Below are positions 9,390 through 17,362 of a stretch of 64,000 nucleotides of DNA, piece after piece. How positions within the stretch are numbered: position 1 is the first letter of the stretch; each line of letters begins with the position of its first letter. A program made the translations under genes and the position numbers. Below the pieces are notes generated by a model that was not told where the DNA came from, did not search any database, and saw only the letters and a list, made by a program, of their open reading frames with translations. Origin of the DNA: Pseudomonas graminis (GTDB lineage: Bacteria; Pseudomonadota; Gammaproteobacteria; Pseudomonadales; Pseudomonadaceae); contig NZ_MDEN01000061.1 in assembly GCF_001705435.1 (NCBI RefSeq), positions 124,001 through 188,000 of the forward strand, in the 5' to 3' direction.

Positions 9390-9756
9390 ATCCCTTCCTT
9401 CTACCTGTACGAATTGATGCGTGATGTGTTGACCGCGCCCGCTGCAAAAAAAGCCCGTGGGGGAAAAATCTTTTGAGCCAGTGTCCCGGATGAGAGACGT
9501 TTTAAATACTTCCGGACAGCCGTGAAATGGCAGGTCGAGAGCCCAGTGATGGCAAAAAGCCTTGCGCGGCAGGGACTTAGGCAAGACTGCCCCTTCTCTG
9601 CCCTGCGCCCCGATGCTGCCACTGCCACAGCCCTTTCGGTCAGCGCCCCGCAAATAAGGGACGAGAGGCGTTAATTCTGCGTTACGGACCCTTGAAATGC
9701 ATCGGAGGAAAGCGCTTAATCGACAAATAATTGGCTAATTTGACCGGGCCTGAATT

Positions 9757-9778
9757 AAAAGTCAGTAAATTGACTTTT
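9757..9778. promoter_or_regulatory. Perfect AT-rich inverted repeat upstream of the algA-type gene
   Basis: AAAAGTCA/TGACTTTT, an 8-bp perfect inverted repeat with a 6-nt spacer, 63 bp upstream of the start codon. It may be an operator for a dimeric regulator. The T run also fits a weak terminator of upstream transcription. The rest of the 450-bp region 9390-9840 shows no gene. Confidence 0.4.
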
Positions 9779-9840
9779 TACCCATTGGCCTGGCATGCCG
9801 CCGAGTCATTGATTCACGGATCGAAAAGGCGAGAAACGAC

Positions 9841-11292
9841 ATGCAACTGATTCCCTGCATTATTGCTGGCGGCGCCGGCACCCGGCTGTGGCCCGTTTCA
9901 CGGGAGGCGATGCCCAAACCCTTCATACGCCTGCCGGACGGCGAAAGCCTGCTGCAGAAGACGTTCAACCGCGCCAGCCAGCTGGACGGCGTTGGAAGCG
10001 TTCTCACCGTCACCAATCGGGATGTGTATTTCCGCACTGTCGATGACTATCGGCTGCTGAACAAGCACCAACTGGCGCTCGAGTTTCTGCTCGAGCCGTT
10101 CGGCCGCAACACTGCCCCTGCCATCGCTGCGGCGGCGCTGCACGTTCAGGCGCGCTACGGCGACGACGCGCAGCTGCTGATCCTGCCGGCTGACCAACTC
10201 ATCAGTGACGTCGCCGCCTTCGAGACGGCCGTGCAAAGCGCACGCAAACTGGCCGACGAAGGCTGGCTGGTGACGTTCGGGCTGATTCCCTCCCGCGCAG
10301 AGACCGGTTTTGGATACATCGAGAAAGGCCAGGCCCTCAGTGGCGAGGCCTACCAGGTCGCGCGCTTCGTCGAGAAACCCGACGCCGTCACCGCCCAGAA
10401 CTATCTCGCAGGCGGTCTGCATTTGTGGAACGCCGGGATGTTCTGCATGCGCGTCGATGTGCTGCTGAACGAAATGGACACTCACGCGCCGGAGGTGCTG
10501 GCCGCCGTGCGCCATTGCCTGTCGCAGTGCAACACCAAGGAAGGCCGCAACGAGCTGCAGATCGAACTGGACAGCACGACCTTCGCCCAGGCACCGGACA
10601 TTTCCATCGATTACGCGTTGATGGAGCGTTCGCAGAAGGTCGCGGTGGTGCCCTGCGAGATGGGCTGGAGCGATATCGGTTCGTGGCGCGCCATTCGCGA
10701 GCTGGCCCCGGCGGATGAAAACGGCAACCAGTGCAACGGCCAGGTGGTGCTGCACGACGTGACCAACTGCTACATCGACTCGAAAAAACGCCTGGTGGGT
10801 GCGGTGGGTCTGGATAATCTGATCATCATCGACACGCCGGATGCTTTGTTGATCGCCGACGCCGATCGCAGTCAGGAGGTCAAGATCATCGCTCAGGAGC
10901 TCAAGCGTCAGGGCCATCCGGCGTATCTGTTGCACAACACCGTTACCCGGCCGTGGGGGACTTATACGGTGCTTGAGGAGGGCAAGCGCTTCAAGATCAA
11001 GCGCATCGTGGTGAAACCGCAGGCGTCTTTGTCGCTTCAGATGCATCACCACCGCAGCGAGCACTGGATTGTGGTCAGTGGCATGGCGCGCGTTACGAAT
11101 GGCGAGAAGGAGTTCATGCTCGACACCAATGAGTCGACGTTCATTCAGCCCGGCCACACCCATCGTTTGGTCAATCCGGGGGTGATTGATCTGGTGATGA
11201 TCGAGGTGCAGAGCGGGGAGTATCTGGGGGAAGACGATATTGTCCGGTTTACCGATGTGTATGGGCGGGTGTCTGAGGCTGCGAAAGCTTAG
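9841..11292 (+). CDS. Mannose-1-phosphate guanylyltransferase / mannose-6-phosphate isomerase (AlgA/PslB/WbpW family)
   Basis: 483-aa bifunctional enzyme of the type II phosphomannose isomerase family, making GDP-mannose for exopolysaccharide or LPS sugars. The N-terminal nucleotidyltransferase has the signature GGAGTRLWPVSREAMPKPF and the FVEKPD active-site motif. The C-terminal cupin isomerase domain has QMHHHRSEHWIVVSG. The window cannot tell AlgA, PslB and WbpW paralogues apart. No other alginate, Psl or O-antigen gene is adjacent, so it is a solitary copy. The ATG lies at the end of a 450-bp intergenic region and the stop abuts the repeat palindrome at 11.3-12.1 kb. Confidence 0.9.
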   Translation: MQLIPCIIAGGAGTRLWPVSREAMPKPFIRLPDGESLLQKTFNRASQLDGVGSVLTVTNRDVYFRTVDDYRLLNKHQLALEFLLEPFGRNTAPAIAAAALHVQARYGDDAQLLILPADQLISDVAAFETAVQSARKLADEGWLVTFGLIPSRAETGFGYIEKGQALSGEAYQVARFVEKPDAVTAQNYLAGGLHLWNAGMFCMRVDVLLNEMDTHAPEVLAAVRHCLSQCNTKEGRNELQIELDSTTFAQAPDISIDYALMERSQKVAVVPCEMGWSDIGSWRAIRELAPADENGNQCNGQVVLHDVTNCYIDSKKRLVGAVGLDNLIIIDTPDALLIADADRSQEVKIIAQELKRQGHPAYLLHNTVTRPWGTYTVLEEGKRFKIKRIVVKPQASLSLQMHHHRSEHWIVVSGMARVTNGEKEFMLDTNESTFIQPGHTHRLVNPGVIDLVMIEVQSGEYLGEDDIVRFTDVYGRVSEAAKA

Positions 11293-11312
11293 GCGTAGCC
11301 TTATTAGATCAA

Positions 11313-11640
11313 GATCAAGATCAAAGGCGTCTGCCTGGGGGCAGACTGTTTCGCCTTCGGCGAGTTACTTTTAAAAAGCACTAAAAGTAACCAAAAGTGC
11401 CTGCTCTCGGTTGGGCCCGACTTCGTCGGGTTCCCTCACTCCGACGACGCTCCGTGGGCCCGCGCCGAACGGACATCCATGTCCTGACGGCGCTCTCGCG
11501 GCATCCATGCCGCTCGGCCCACTGCGCGCCGTCTGCGTTCGGCCTGCACCAAAGTCGCGATTTGTGTCGTCTGAACTTTCTGTGCATGAAGATCAAAAGC
11601 GAAAGCAGATCAGGAGCTTCCCGGCTGAAGCCGGTCCTAC
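11313..11640 (+). repeat. Structured ~300-bp intergenic element, copy 1, ending in a REP
   Basis: First of three copies. Helices seen: H1 GTCTGCC/GGCAGAC (11329-11346), H2 TCGCC/GGCGA (11351-11363), S1 GTTACTTTT/AAAAGTAAC (11364-11372 with 11383-11391), and S2 GCACT/AGTGC (11378-11382 with 11396-11400), which interleaves with S1. Then come CCCGAC/GTCGGG (11416-11430), GGACAT/ATGTCC (11471-11484) and GCGGCAT/ATGCCGC (11498-11513). A family A REP (11617-11640) closes it. It begins about 20 bp after the algA-type stop codon. ORFs across it are not maintained between copies, which argues against a protein. Confidence 0.88.
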
Positions 11641-11655
11641 GAGTACCCGCCGTTT

Positions 11656-11786
11656 GATCGTTCCCACGCTCCGCGTGGGAATGCATCCTGTGACGCTCCG
11701 CGTCATTTCCCCAGGCCCGAATGCGCGTCGTCTAAAGGACGCGGAGCGTCCGGAGGGGCGTTACCACGCGGAGCGTGGGAACGATC
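11656..11786. repeat. Central palindrome made of two facing 49-bp repeats
   Basis: Left arm 11656-11704 (GATCGTTCCCACGCTCCGCG onward) and right arm 11738-11786, its near reverse complement (ending GAGCGTGGGAACGATC). About 33 bp separate them. A lone left arm recurs at 44702-44750. It forms the centre of the larger palindrome 11313-12142. Confidence 0.88.
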
Positions 11787-11811
11787 AGAAATAGCGGCGG
11801 CGACCTCGACT

Positions 11812-12142
11812 GTAGGACCGGCTTCAGCCGGGAAGCCTTTGCTTTTGCCCTCGATTTTGCTTTTGATCTTCGTACACAAAAGGCTCAAACACCGCTAATC
11901 GCGACTTGGGTGCAGGCTGAACGCAGGTCTCGCGCAGTGGGCCGAGCCGCAGGGATGCGGCGAGAGCGCCGTCAGGACATGGATGTCCGTTCGGCGCGGG
12001 CCCACGGAGCGAGACCGGAGTGAAGGAACCCGACGAGGAGGGGCCCAACCAGGAGCAAGCACCCTTGGTTACTTGGGGTGCTTTTCCAAGTAACTCGCCG
12101 AAGGCGAAACAGTCTGCCCCCAGGCAGACGCTCTTGATCTTT
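11812..12142 (-). repeat. Structured ~300-bp intergenic element, copy 2 (inverted)
   Basis: Reverse-oriented copy, beginning with a family A REP (11812-11835) and ending at the stop codon of the LysR gene. Relative to copy 1 it carries compensatory changes: S1 is GTTACTTGG/CCAAGTAAC, S2 is GCACC/GGTGC and the GCGGCA helix is GCCGCA/TGCGGC (11946-11961). H1 is kept (12112-12129). The CCCGAC/GTCGGG helix is degraded here. Confidence 0.87.
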
Positions 12143-13017
12143 TACAACGCCCCCGCGCCCTTAACGTACTCAATAAACCTCATCACCGCCGGCGCCTTCT
12201 CGTGGCGTCGGTGGATCAGCGACAACGACGAGCTCGGCTGACAATCCTCAATCCGCCGATACACCACATTCGGCAAACGAATATGATCAACCACCGACTC
12301 CGGCACCACCGCCACCCCCTGCCCCAGACTCACCAACGCAATCACCGACACCAGCCCTCCCGGCTGCGGACCCAGCGTCGGCGCAAAACCGCCGTGGGCC
12401 GCCACCTCCAGCGTGCCGGAAATCTGCTCGGGGAGAATGAACGTCTCGTTCTGCAGATTCACCGCAGTGATGACCTTCAACTTGCCCAGCCACGAACTGT
12501 CCGGCAGCGCCAGGGCGAAACCCTCCGTCAGCAACTCCACGGCGCTCAAGGCATCCGGCAGCTGCATGGGAGAACGGATAAAACCCACGTCCAGCCGCCC
12601 CTCCTCGATCAGCCGCGGCAGCGTCGGCATCAGGTGCTCGTTGATACTGAATTCAACCCCACCATAGCGCTGCCGAAACTGACTGACGTGTTGCTGCAAC
12701 ACCCCGGAAAACACGGCTGAGGCGACGTAGCCCAACTCGATCCTGCCGGCCTCGCCACGGCCGGCGCGCTGGACGTTGTACTGCGCGGTCTCAAACTGCC
12801 GCACCGCAAGCTCCGCCTCGATCTGCAGCGCGCGCCCGGCCTCCGTCAGCCTCACCTCCCGCTGTTCCCGCAGAAACAGTCGGGTGCCCAAGGCATTTTC
12901 CAGGTCCTGAATCTGACGCGTCAGCGTCGGCGGCGCGATGCCCAACTGCTCGGCCGCGCGGGTGAAATGCCGATGGCGGGCGACCGCCAGAAAGTAGCGA
13001 AAATGGCGGATTTCCAT
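12142..13017 (-). CDS. LysR-family transcriptional regulator
   Basis: 291 aa. N-terminal winged HTH (about 1-60: FRYFLAVARHRHFTRAAEQL ... PPTLTRQIQDLENALGTRLF) and a C-terminal substrate-binding-type effector domain. It is divergent from an MFS exporter gene with 151 bp between the starts, the usual arrangement for a LysR regulator and its target. The stop codon coincides with the border of the repeat element at 11812-12142. Confidence 0.9.
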   Translation of the reverse strand: MEIRHFRYFLAVARHRHFTRAAEQLGIAPPTLTRQIQDLENALGTRLFLREQREVRLTEAGRALQIEAELAVRQFETAQYNVQRAGRGEAGRIELGYVASAVFSGVLQQHVSQFRQRYGGVEFSINEHLMPTLPRLIEEGRLDVGFIRSPMQLPDALSAVELLTEGFALALPDSSWLGKLKVITAVNLQNETFILPEQISGTLEVAAHGGFAPTLGPQPGGLVSVIALVSLGQGVAVVPESVVDHIRLPNVVYRRIEDCQPSSSLSLIHRRHEKAPAVMRFIEYVKGAGAL

Positions 13018-13023
13018 GGAGCG

Positions 13024-13038
13024 TTACCTGGCAGGTAA
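13024..13038. promoter_or_regulatory. Candidate LysR-type operator in the divergent intergenic region
   Basis: Perfect inverted repeat TTACCTG-G-CAGGTAA just upstream of the lysR start (13017), fitting the T-N(n)-A dyad bound by LysR proteins. Its position overlapping the lysR leader suggests autorepression, and it is about 130 bp from the MFS gene. Confidence 0.5.
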
Positions 13039-13168
13039 TGAAAACGCGAGGCGCGGGTAACAGAGCATAGGGCATATCCGCTTACTCTGTTGCGGCGAAG
13101 CACCACCCCGCCCCACTTCTTCACCACCCGCGTTAGTCCGCACCTAACAGCTTTCGGAGCGCCCGCCC

Positions 13169-14698
13169 ATGTCTCGACCCAGCCCCCGCATGACCCTGCT
13201 CACGGCCTCCGGCGTGTGCGCGCTGATCGTGCTCGACACCAATATTGTCGCCGTGACCCTGCCGAGCCTCGCGCGGGACCTGAATGCCGGGTTCGCCGAC
13301 ATCGAGTGGGTCGTCAGCGCCTACATGCTGGCCTTCGCCGCGCTGCTGCTGCCGGCGGGCAGTCTGGCCGATCGCTTTGGCCGCAAGCGCATGCTGGTCA
13401 CCGGGCTGGTGCTGTTCATTCTGGCCTCGCTGGGCTGCGGCGCGGCGCCGGACATTCTGTTCCTCGACATCGCCCGGGCGATCAAGGGCGTCGGCGCGGC
13501 GCTGCTGCTGACCTCGGCGCTGGCGACCATCGGCCACGTTTTCCACGATGAAGCCGAGCGCGCCAAAGCCTGGGCGTTCTGGGGCGCCTGCATGGGCGTG
13601 GCCATGACCGCCGCGCCCACGGTGGGCGGGCTGATCGCCGACCTGATTGGCTGGCGCTGGATTTTCTACCTGAACCTGCCGGTGGGGTTGGGCTTGCTGC
13701 TGATGGTGTTGCGTAATATTGAGGAGTCGCGCAACGAGCAGTCGGCGCGTCTCGATCCGTGGGGCAGCCTGTTTTTCAGCGCCAGCCTGCTGAGCCTGAT
13801 CTGGGGCCTGATCGAAGCCAACCGAATCGGCTGGGACCACCCGCTCACGTCCATGCGTCTGGCAGCGGGGGCCGTGCTCCTCGTGCTGTTCGTCATCGCC
13901 GAGCGCCTGCAACGGCGGCCGATGGTCGATTTGCAGCTGTTCAACTACCCGCGCTTCATCGGCGCCCTGCTCGGGATGTTCGCCTACGCCGGCTGCGCCC
14001 AGGTGATGATGACGTTGCTGCCGTTTTACCTGCAAAACGGCCTGGGCTTCAGCGCCATCGGCTCGGGCCTGGGCATGCTGCCCTTCGCGATCACCATGTT
14101 GCTGCTGCCGCGCTTCGGGCCGACGCTGTCACGGCACCTGTCGCCGGCCGCCATGATGGCGCTGGGCCTGACCCTCGTCGGCATCGGCAACCTGCTGTGC
14201 GCCTGGGCCACAGGGATTGGCGGCTACCCGGCGTTCGCGGCGGCGATGGCGGTGACCGGTGCGGGCGCGGGCTTGCTCAATGGCGACACGCAGAAAAACA
14301 TCATGGCCTGCGTGCCACGGGAACGCACCGGCATGGCGTCGGGGATGAGCACGACCATGCGTTTCAGCGCGATCATGCTGGCGATCGGCGTCTACGGCGC
14401 GCTGCTCGCCAGCCACACCCTCGGTTCGCTGAAAGACAGACTGGCGACTGTCGCGCCCCGTTTTCTCGATCAGGCCGAGCACATCGCCTCACGGGTGGTG
14501 GCCGGCGACATGCACGCCGCGCTGCAAACCATGGATGCCGGCGCGCGGGGCATGATTGAGCCGCTGGCCCGGGATGCCTTCGTCTCGGGCTTCGGCTCGG
14601 TGCTGTGGGTGGCAGGTCTGATCGCGCTGTTCGCGGCGGTGCTGGTGGGCACGTTAGTGCGCAAACCGATTCCGCTGATGCACCTGAAGACCGCCTGA
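13169..14698 (+). CDS. MFS drug exporter, DHA2 (14-helix) type
   Basis: 509 aa with many hydrophobic helices, consistent with 14 transmembrane segments. It has the MFS motif A-like loop GSLADRFGRKRML after helix 2 and a motif C-like G/P-rich helix 5 (GACMGVAMTAAPTVGGLIADLIGWRWIFYL), typical of EmrB/QacA-type H+ antiporters. Inner-membrane protein, substrate unknown. Likely controlled by the divergent LysR gene. No membrane-fusion partner is adjacent, so it probably works alone or with parts encoded elsewhere. Confidence 0.85.
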   Translation: MSRPSPRMTLLTASGVCALIVLDTNIVAVTLPSLARDLNAGFADIEWVVSAYMLAFAALLLPAGSLADRFGRKRMLVTGLVLFILASLGCGAAPDILFLDIARAIKGVGAALLLTSALATIGHVFHDEAERAKAWAFWGACMGVAMTAAPTVGGLIADLIGWRWIFYLNLPVGLGLLLMVLRNIEESRNEQSARLDPWGSLFFSASLLSLIWGLIEANRIGWDHPLTSMRLAAGAVLLVLFVIAERLQRRPMVDLQLFNYPRFIGALLGMFAYAGCAQVMMTLLPFYLQNGLGFSAIGSGLGMLPFAITMLLLPRFGPTLSRHLSPAAMMALGLTLVGIGNLLCAWATGIGGYPAFAAAMAVTGAGAGLLNGDTQKNIMACVPRERTGMASGMSTTMRFSAIMLAIGVYGALLASHTLGSLKDRLATVAPRFLDQAEHIASRVVAGDMHAALQTMDAGARGMIEPLARDAFVSGFGSVLWVAGLIALFAAVLVGTLVRKPIPLMHLKTA

Positions 14699-14722
14699 TC
14701 GACGGAAACGATCAGGCCAGCG

Positions 14723-15859
14723 TCAACGGGCAGCGAGGGCCCACACCCGGGCGATATCCCGCGCGCGGTCGTGGAGCAACGTCGCCGCGTTGGCGCAGGC
14801 GAATTCCAGCGTCATTGGCCCGCTGGTCACCGCGAACGCGGCGCTGATGCCGTGGGCATAGAGGTCGGCGTAGCCCTCGCCCAGTGTCCCGGCCAGCACG
14901 ATGACAGGTACGTTGTTGCGCTGCGCTATCCGCGCGACGCCGAACGGCGTTTTGCCGCGCAAGGTCTGGGCGTCGAAACGGCCTTCGCCAGTGATCACCA
15001 GGTCTGCACCCTCCAACGCCTCGGCCAGCCCGGTCAGGTCGGCCACCACCTCCACACCGGGGCGGAACGACGCGTTCAAATAGGCCTTGGCCGCGAAGCC
15101 CATGCCGCCTGCTGCGCCGCTTCCCGGATATTCGCTCTCGTCGCGGCCCAGCGCCTGAGCCGAGTGCTCGGCGAAATGCCCCAGCGCTGCGTCCAGCGCC
15201 AGCACCTGTTCAGGTGACGCGCCCTTCTGCGGGCCGAAGATGTGCGACGCGCCTTGCACGCCGCACAGGGGATTGTTGACGTCGGCGGCGACTTCGAACT
15301 GCACGCTGTTCAAGCGCGGGTCGAGCCCGGTCAGGTCGATTCGCGCCAGTTGCGCCAGGGCCAGACCACCGGCCGGTAGGGCCTGGTCATCGTGATCAAG
15401 GAAGCGCACGCCCAGCGCCGAGAGCATGCCAGTGCCGGCATCATTGGTCGCGCTGCCGCCGATGGCCAGAATCACCCGCTCGGCGCCGGCGTCCAGAGCG
15501 GCCTTGATCAGCTCGCCGGTGCCGAATGTGCTGGTGGTGGTTGCGTCGCGCTGGTCCAGGCTCAGCAGTTGCAAACCGCTGGCCATGGCCATTTCGATGA
15601 TCGCCGTGCGCGTTTCGGCCAGCCACCCCCACTGTGCCTGCACCGATTGAGTCAGCGGTCCGCTGACCTGATTGCTCATCCATTCACCGTCGCACGCCGC
15701 CAAGACCGCTTCGATGGTGCCCTCCCCGCCATCGGCCATCGGGCACTCGACTAGTTCTGCATCTGGCCAGACATCCCTCAGCCCGCGGGCAATGGATTGG
15801 GCGACACTCTGGGCGCTGAGGCTGTCTTTGAACGAGTCCGGGGCGATGACGATTTTCAT
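14723..15859 (-). CDS. garK: Glycerate kinase (GarK/GlxK family)
   Basis: 378 aa. Opens with the family signature MKIVIAPDSFKDSLSA and includes GGEGTIEAVLAA, AIGGSATNDAGTGML and TGEGRFDAQTLRGKTPFGVA. It phosphorylates D-glycerate to 2-phosphoglycerate, the last step of glyoxylate/tartronate or galactarate breakdown. It lies downstream of a CdaR-type regulator on the same strand. The 228-bp gap between them holds an inserted hairpin element. The MFS exporter on the other side is convergent. Confidence 0.92.
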   Translation of the reverse strand: MKIVIAPDSFKDSLSAQSVAQSIARGLRDVWPDAELVECPMADGGEGTIEAVLAACDGEWMSNQVSGPLTQSVQAQWGWLAETRTAIIEMAMASGLQLLSLDQRDATTTSTFGTGELIKAALDAGAERVILAIGGSATNDAGTGMLSALGVRFLDHDDQALPAGGLALAQLARIDLTGLDPRLNSVQFEVAADVNNPLCGVQGASHIFGPQKGASPEQVLALDAALGHFAEHSAQALGRDESEYPGSGAAGGMGFAAKAYLNASFRPGVEVVADLTGLAEALEGADLVITGEGRFDAQTLRGKTPFGVARIAQRNNVPVIVLAGTLGEGYADLYAHGISAAFAVTSGPMTLEFACANAATLLHDRARDIARVWALAAR

Positions 15860-15966
15860 ATTGTTCTCCTTGTCTGATGGCCGATCTTCGCACCGTGGGG
15901 CGACTTTACCGCCTTACGCTTGCACAACAGGTGGCTCTCTCGGTTGTTCATACGAACAAAGCCGCG

Positions 15967-16111
15967 AAAGCCTCTTACCTGACCACCATCTGCGCGCCTG
16001 CCAGCTTAGGGGACTTGCCAGCTTAGGGGACTGATTTATTTACAGCGCTTCACCGTAAATCAATCTGTCCCCGCCCCCCAAAAGCCCTCACCTGGCCACC
16101 ATCTGCGCGCC
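15967..16111. repeat. Inserted hairpin element flanked by a 31-bp duplication of the cdaR 3' end
   Basis: The 3' end of cdaR (16081-16111) is repeated at 15967-15998 with few differences. Between them sit a 17-bp tandem repeat (TGCCAGCTTAGGGGACT at 15999-16015 and 16016-16032) and an 18-bp imperfect hairpin, GGGGACTGATTTATTTAC (16026-16043) with GTAAATCAATCTGTCCCC (16055-16072). The GGGGACAGATT-type arm resembles REP-like ends mobilised by Y1/RAYT transposases; that link is recalled knowledge, not shown here. Confidence 0.75.
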
Positions 16112-17188
16112 GAGGTACAGGCGCAAGAGATCTTCGGTCCGGTAGGGATCACAACCGGTCAGTTCGGTGATTTTCTCGAGCCGGTAACGCAGGCTGTTGC
16201 GATGGATGCCCAGCGCGTCGGCGCAGGCCTGGCTTTCGCCGCTGTAATCGAACCAGGCGCGCAGGGTGTCGAGCAACTGCGGGTTGTCGAGCAGGCGCTG
16301 AATCGGCTCGGCGATGCCTTCGGCCAACCAGTCGTGGCGGTTGCGCCAAAACAGCAGCGCGACGCGATGGCTGCCCAGACGCAGGAGTTTGACGGCCGGC
16401 CGCAGGTGGCGTGCGTATTCGAGCAGGTCGCGGGCGGCGGTGCAGGCGGCGCGCAGGGAGGGCAAGTCTGACGATGGCTCGACGGTCGCCATGCGCTGCA
16501 CGGGCCAGGCCTGCTCATCGAACAGCTCCAGCAGCAAGGCGTCGTCGCGGTCTTTGCCCAGCGCACGGCACCAGTAAATTAACCCCGGCTCGCACGGCAG
16601 GCACCAGCTGTTGGCGTAGCGCCCCGACAGCCACGCACTCATCGCAGCGGCATAGGTCGCGTCTTCAGGCAGTTCGAGCAACACGGCCTGGCGCGGCAAA
16701 TGCGGCTGCAGACCCAACTGTTCAGCTTCGGCGACCAAGTGGGCAGCGCTGTCGCCGAGCAACAACCGCGACAGCAAGTCTTCACTGCGCTGATGCCGCC
16801 ACTGCTGATCAGTCTGCTGGCGTCGATGCTCCATGAGCATCTCGGCGGTCATCTTCACCAGCTCCGCGTAGACCCGCACCTCATCCGGCTCGCCGGTGAT
16901 ACCGAGCACGCCGATCAGTTTCTGATCCAGCATCAACGGCAGATTCACCCCCGGGCGCACGCCGTCGAGCTGCCGCGCCGTGTGCGAATCGATCTCCACC
17001 ACGCGGCGGTTGGCGAGGACCAGTTGCGCCCCCTCATGCCGGGTGTACAACCGCTCCGCCTCGCCGCTGCCAATGATGATGCCCAGGTAATCCATGACAT
17101 TGACGTTGCACGGCAAAATCGCCATCGCCCGGTCGACGATGTCCTGGGCGAGGGCGTGGTCAAGGGCGAACATGAGGGGTGGCTGCAC
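16088..17188 (-). CDS. cdaR: CdaR-type sugar-diacid regulator
   Basis: 366 aa. The N-terminal sugar-diacid recognition domain (opening FALDHALAQDIVDRAMAILP) binds glucarate, galactarate or glycerate in characterised relatives. A GGDEF-like middle segment is followed by the PucR-type C-terminal HTH (CADALGIHRNSLRYRLEKI). CdaR activates glucarate/galactarate and glycerate genes, matching garK downstream and gudP-gudD about 2.5 kb away. The last six codons are duplicated downstream by the inserted hairpin element. Confidence 0.87.
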   Translation of the reverse strand: MQPPLMFALDHALAQDIVDRAMAILPCNVNVMDYLGIIIGSGEAERLYTRHEGAQLVLANRRVVEIDSHTARQLDGVRPGVNLPLMLDQKLIGVLGITGEPDEVRVYAELVKMTAEMLMEHRRQQTDQQWRHQRSEDLLSRLLLGDSAAHLVAEAEQLGLQPHLPRQAVLLELPEDATYAAAMSAWLSGRYANSWCLPCEPGLIYWCRALGKDRDDALLLELFDEQAWPVQRMATVEPSSDLPSLRAACTAARDLLEYARHLRPAVKLLRLGSHRVALLFWRNRHDWLAEGIAEPIQRLLDNPQLLDTLRAWFDYSGESQACADALGIHRNSLRYRLEKITELTGCDPYRTEDLLRLYLGAQMVAR

Positions 17189-17362
17189 AGCAAAGGGAAT
17201 GAGGGTTCATACACATCAGGTCTTGTTTTTGTGGGTGGTGGGAGTCTGCCTGAATTTTTCCAAGACTTCTCGCGCCAGTCCTGAGTGCATCGATATCCAA
17301 CAGCGAGAGGCCGTGGCAGAGTGCGACCGTACCTTTATGGCCCTATCGAGTAATGCCTATTT

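Noticed and set aside
11381..11686. 101-codon minus-strand ORF in the repeat element (and its relative at 44344-44637)
   Set aside because: The two ORFs are similar only because both lie in copies of the same repeat. Copy 2 (11812-12142) is frameshifted relative to them, and differences fall in paired bases rather than codon third positions, so the element is not protein-coding.
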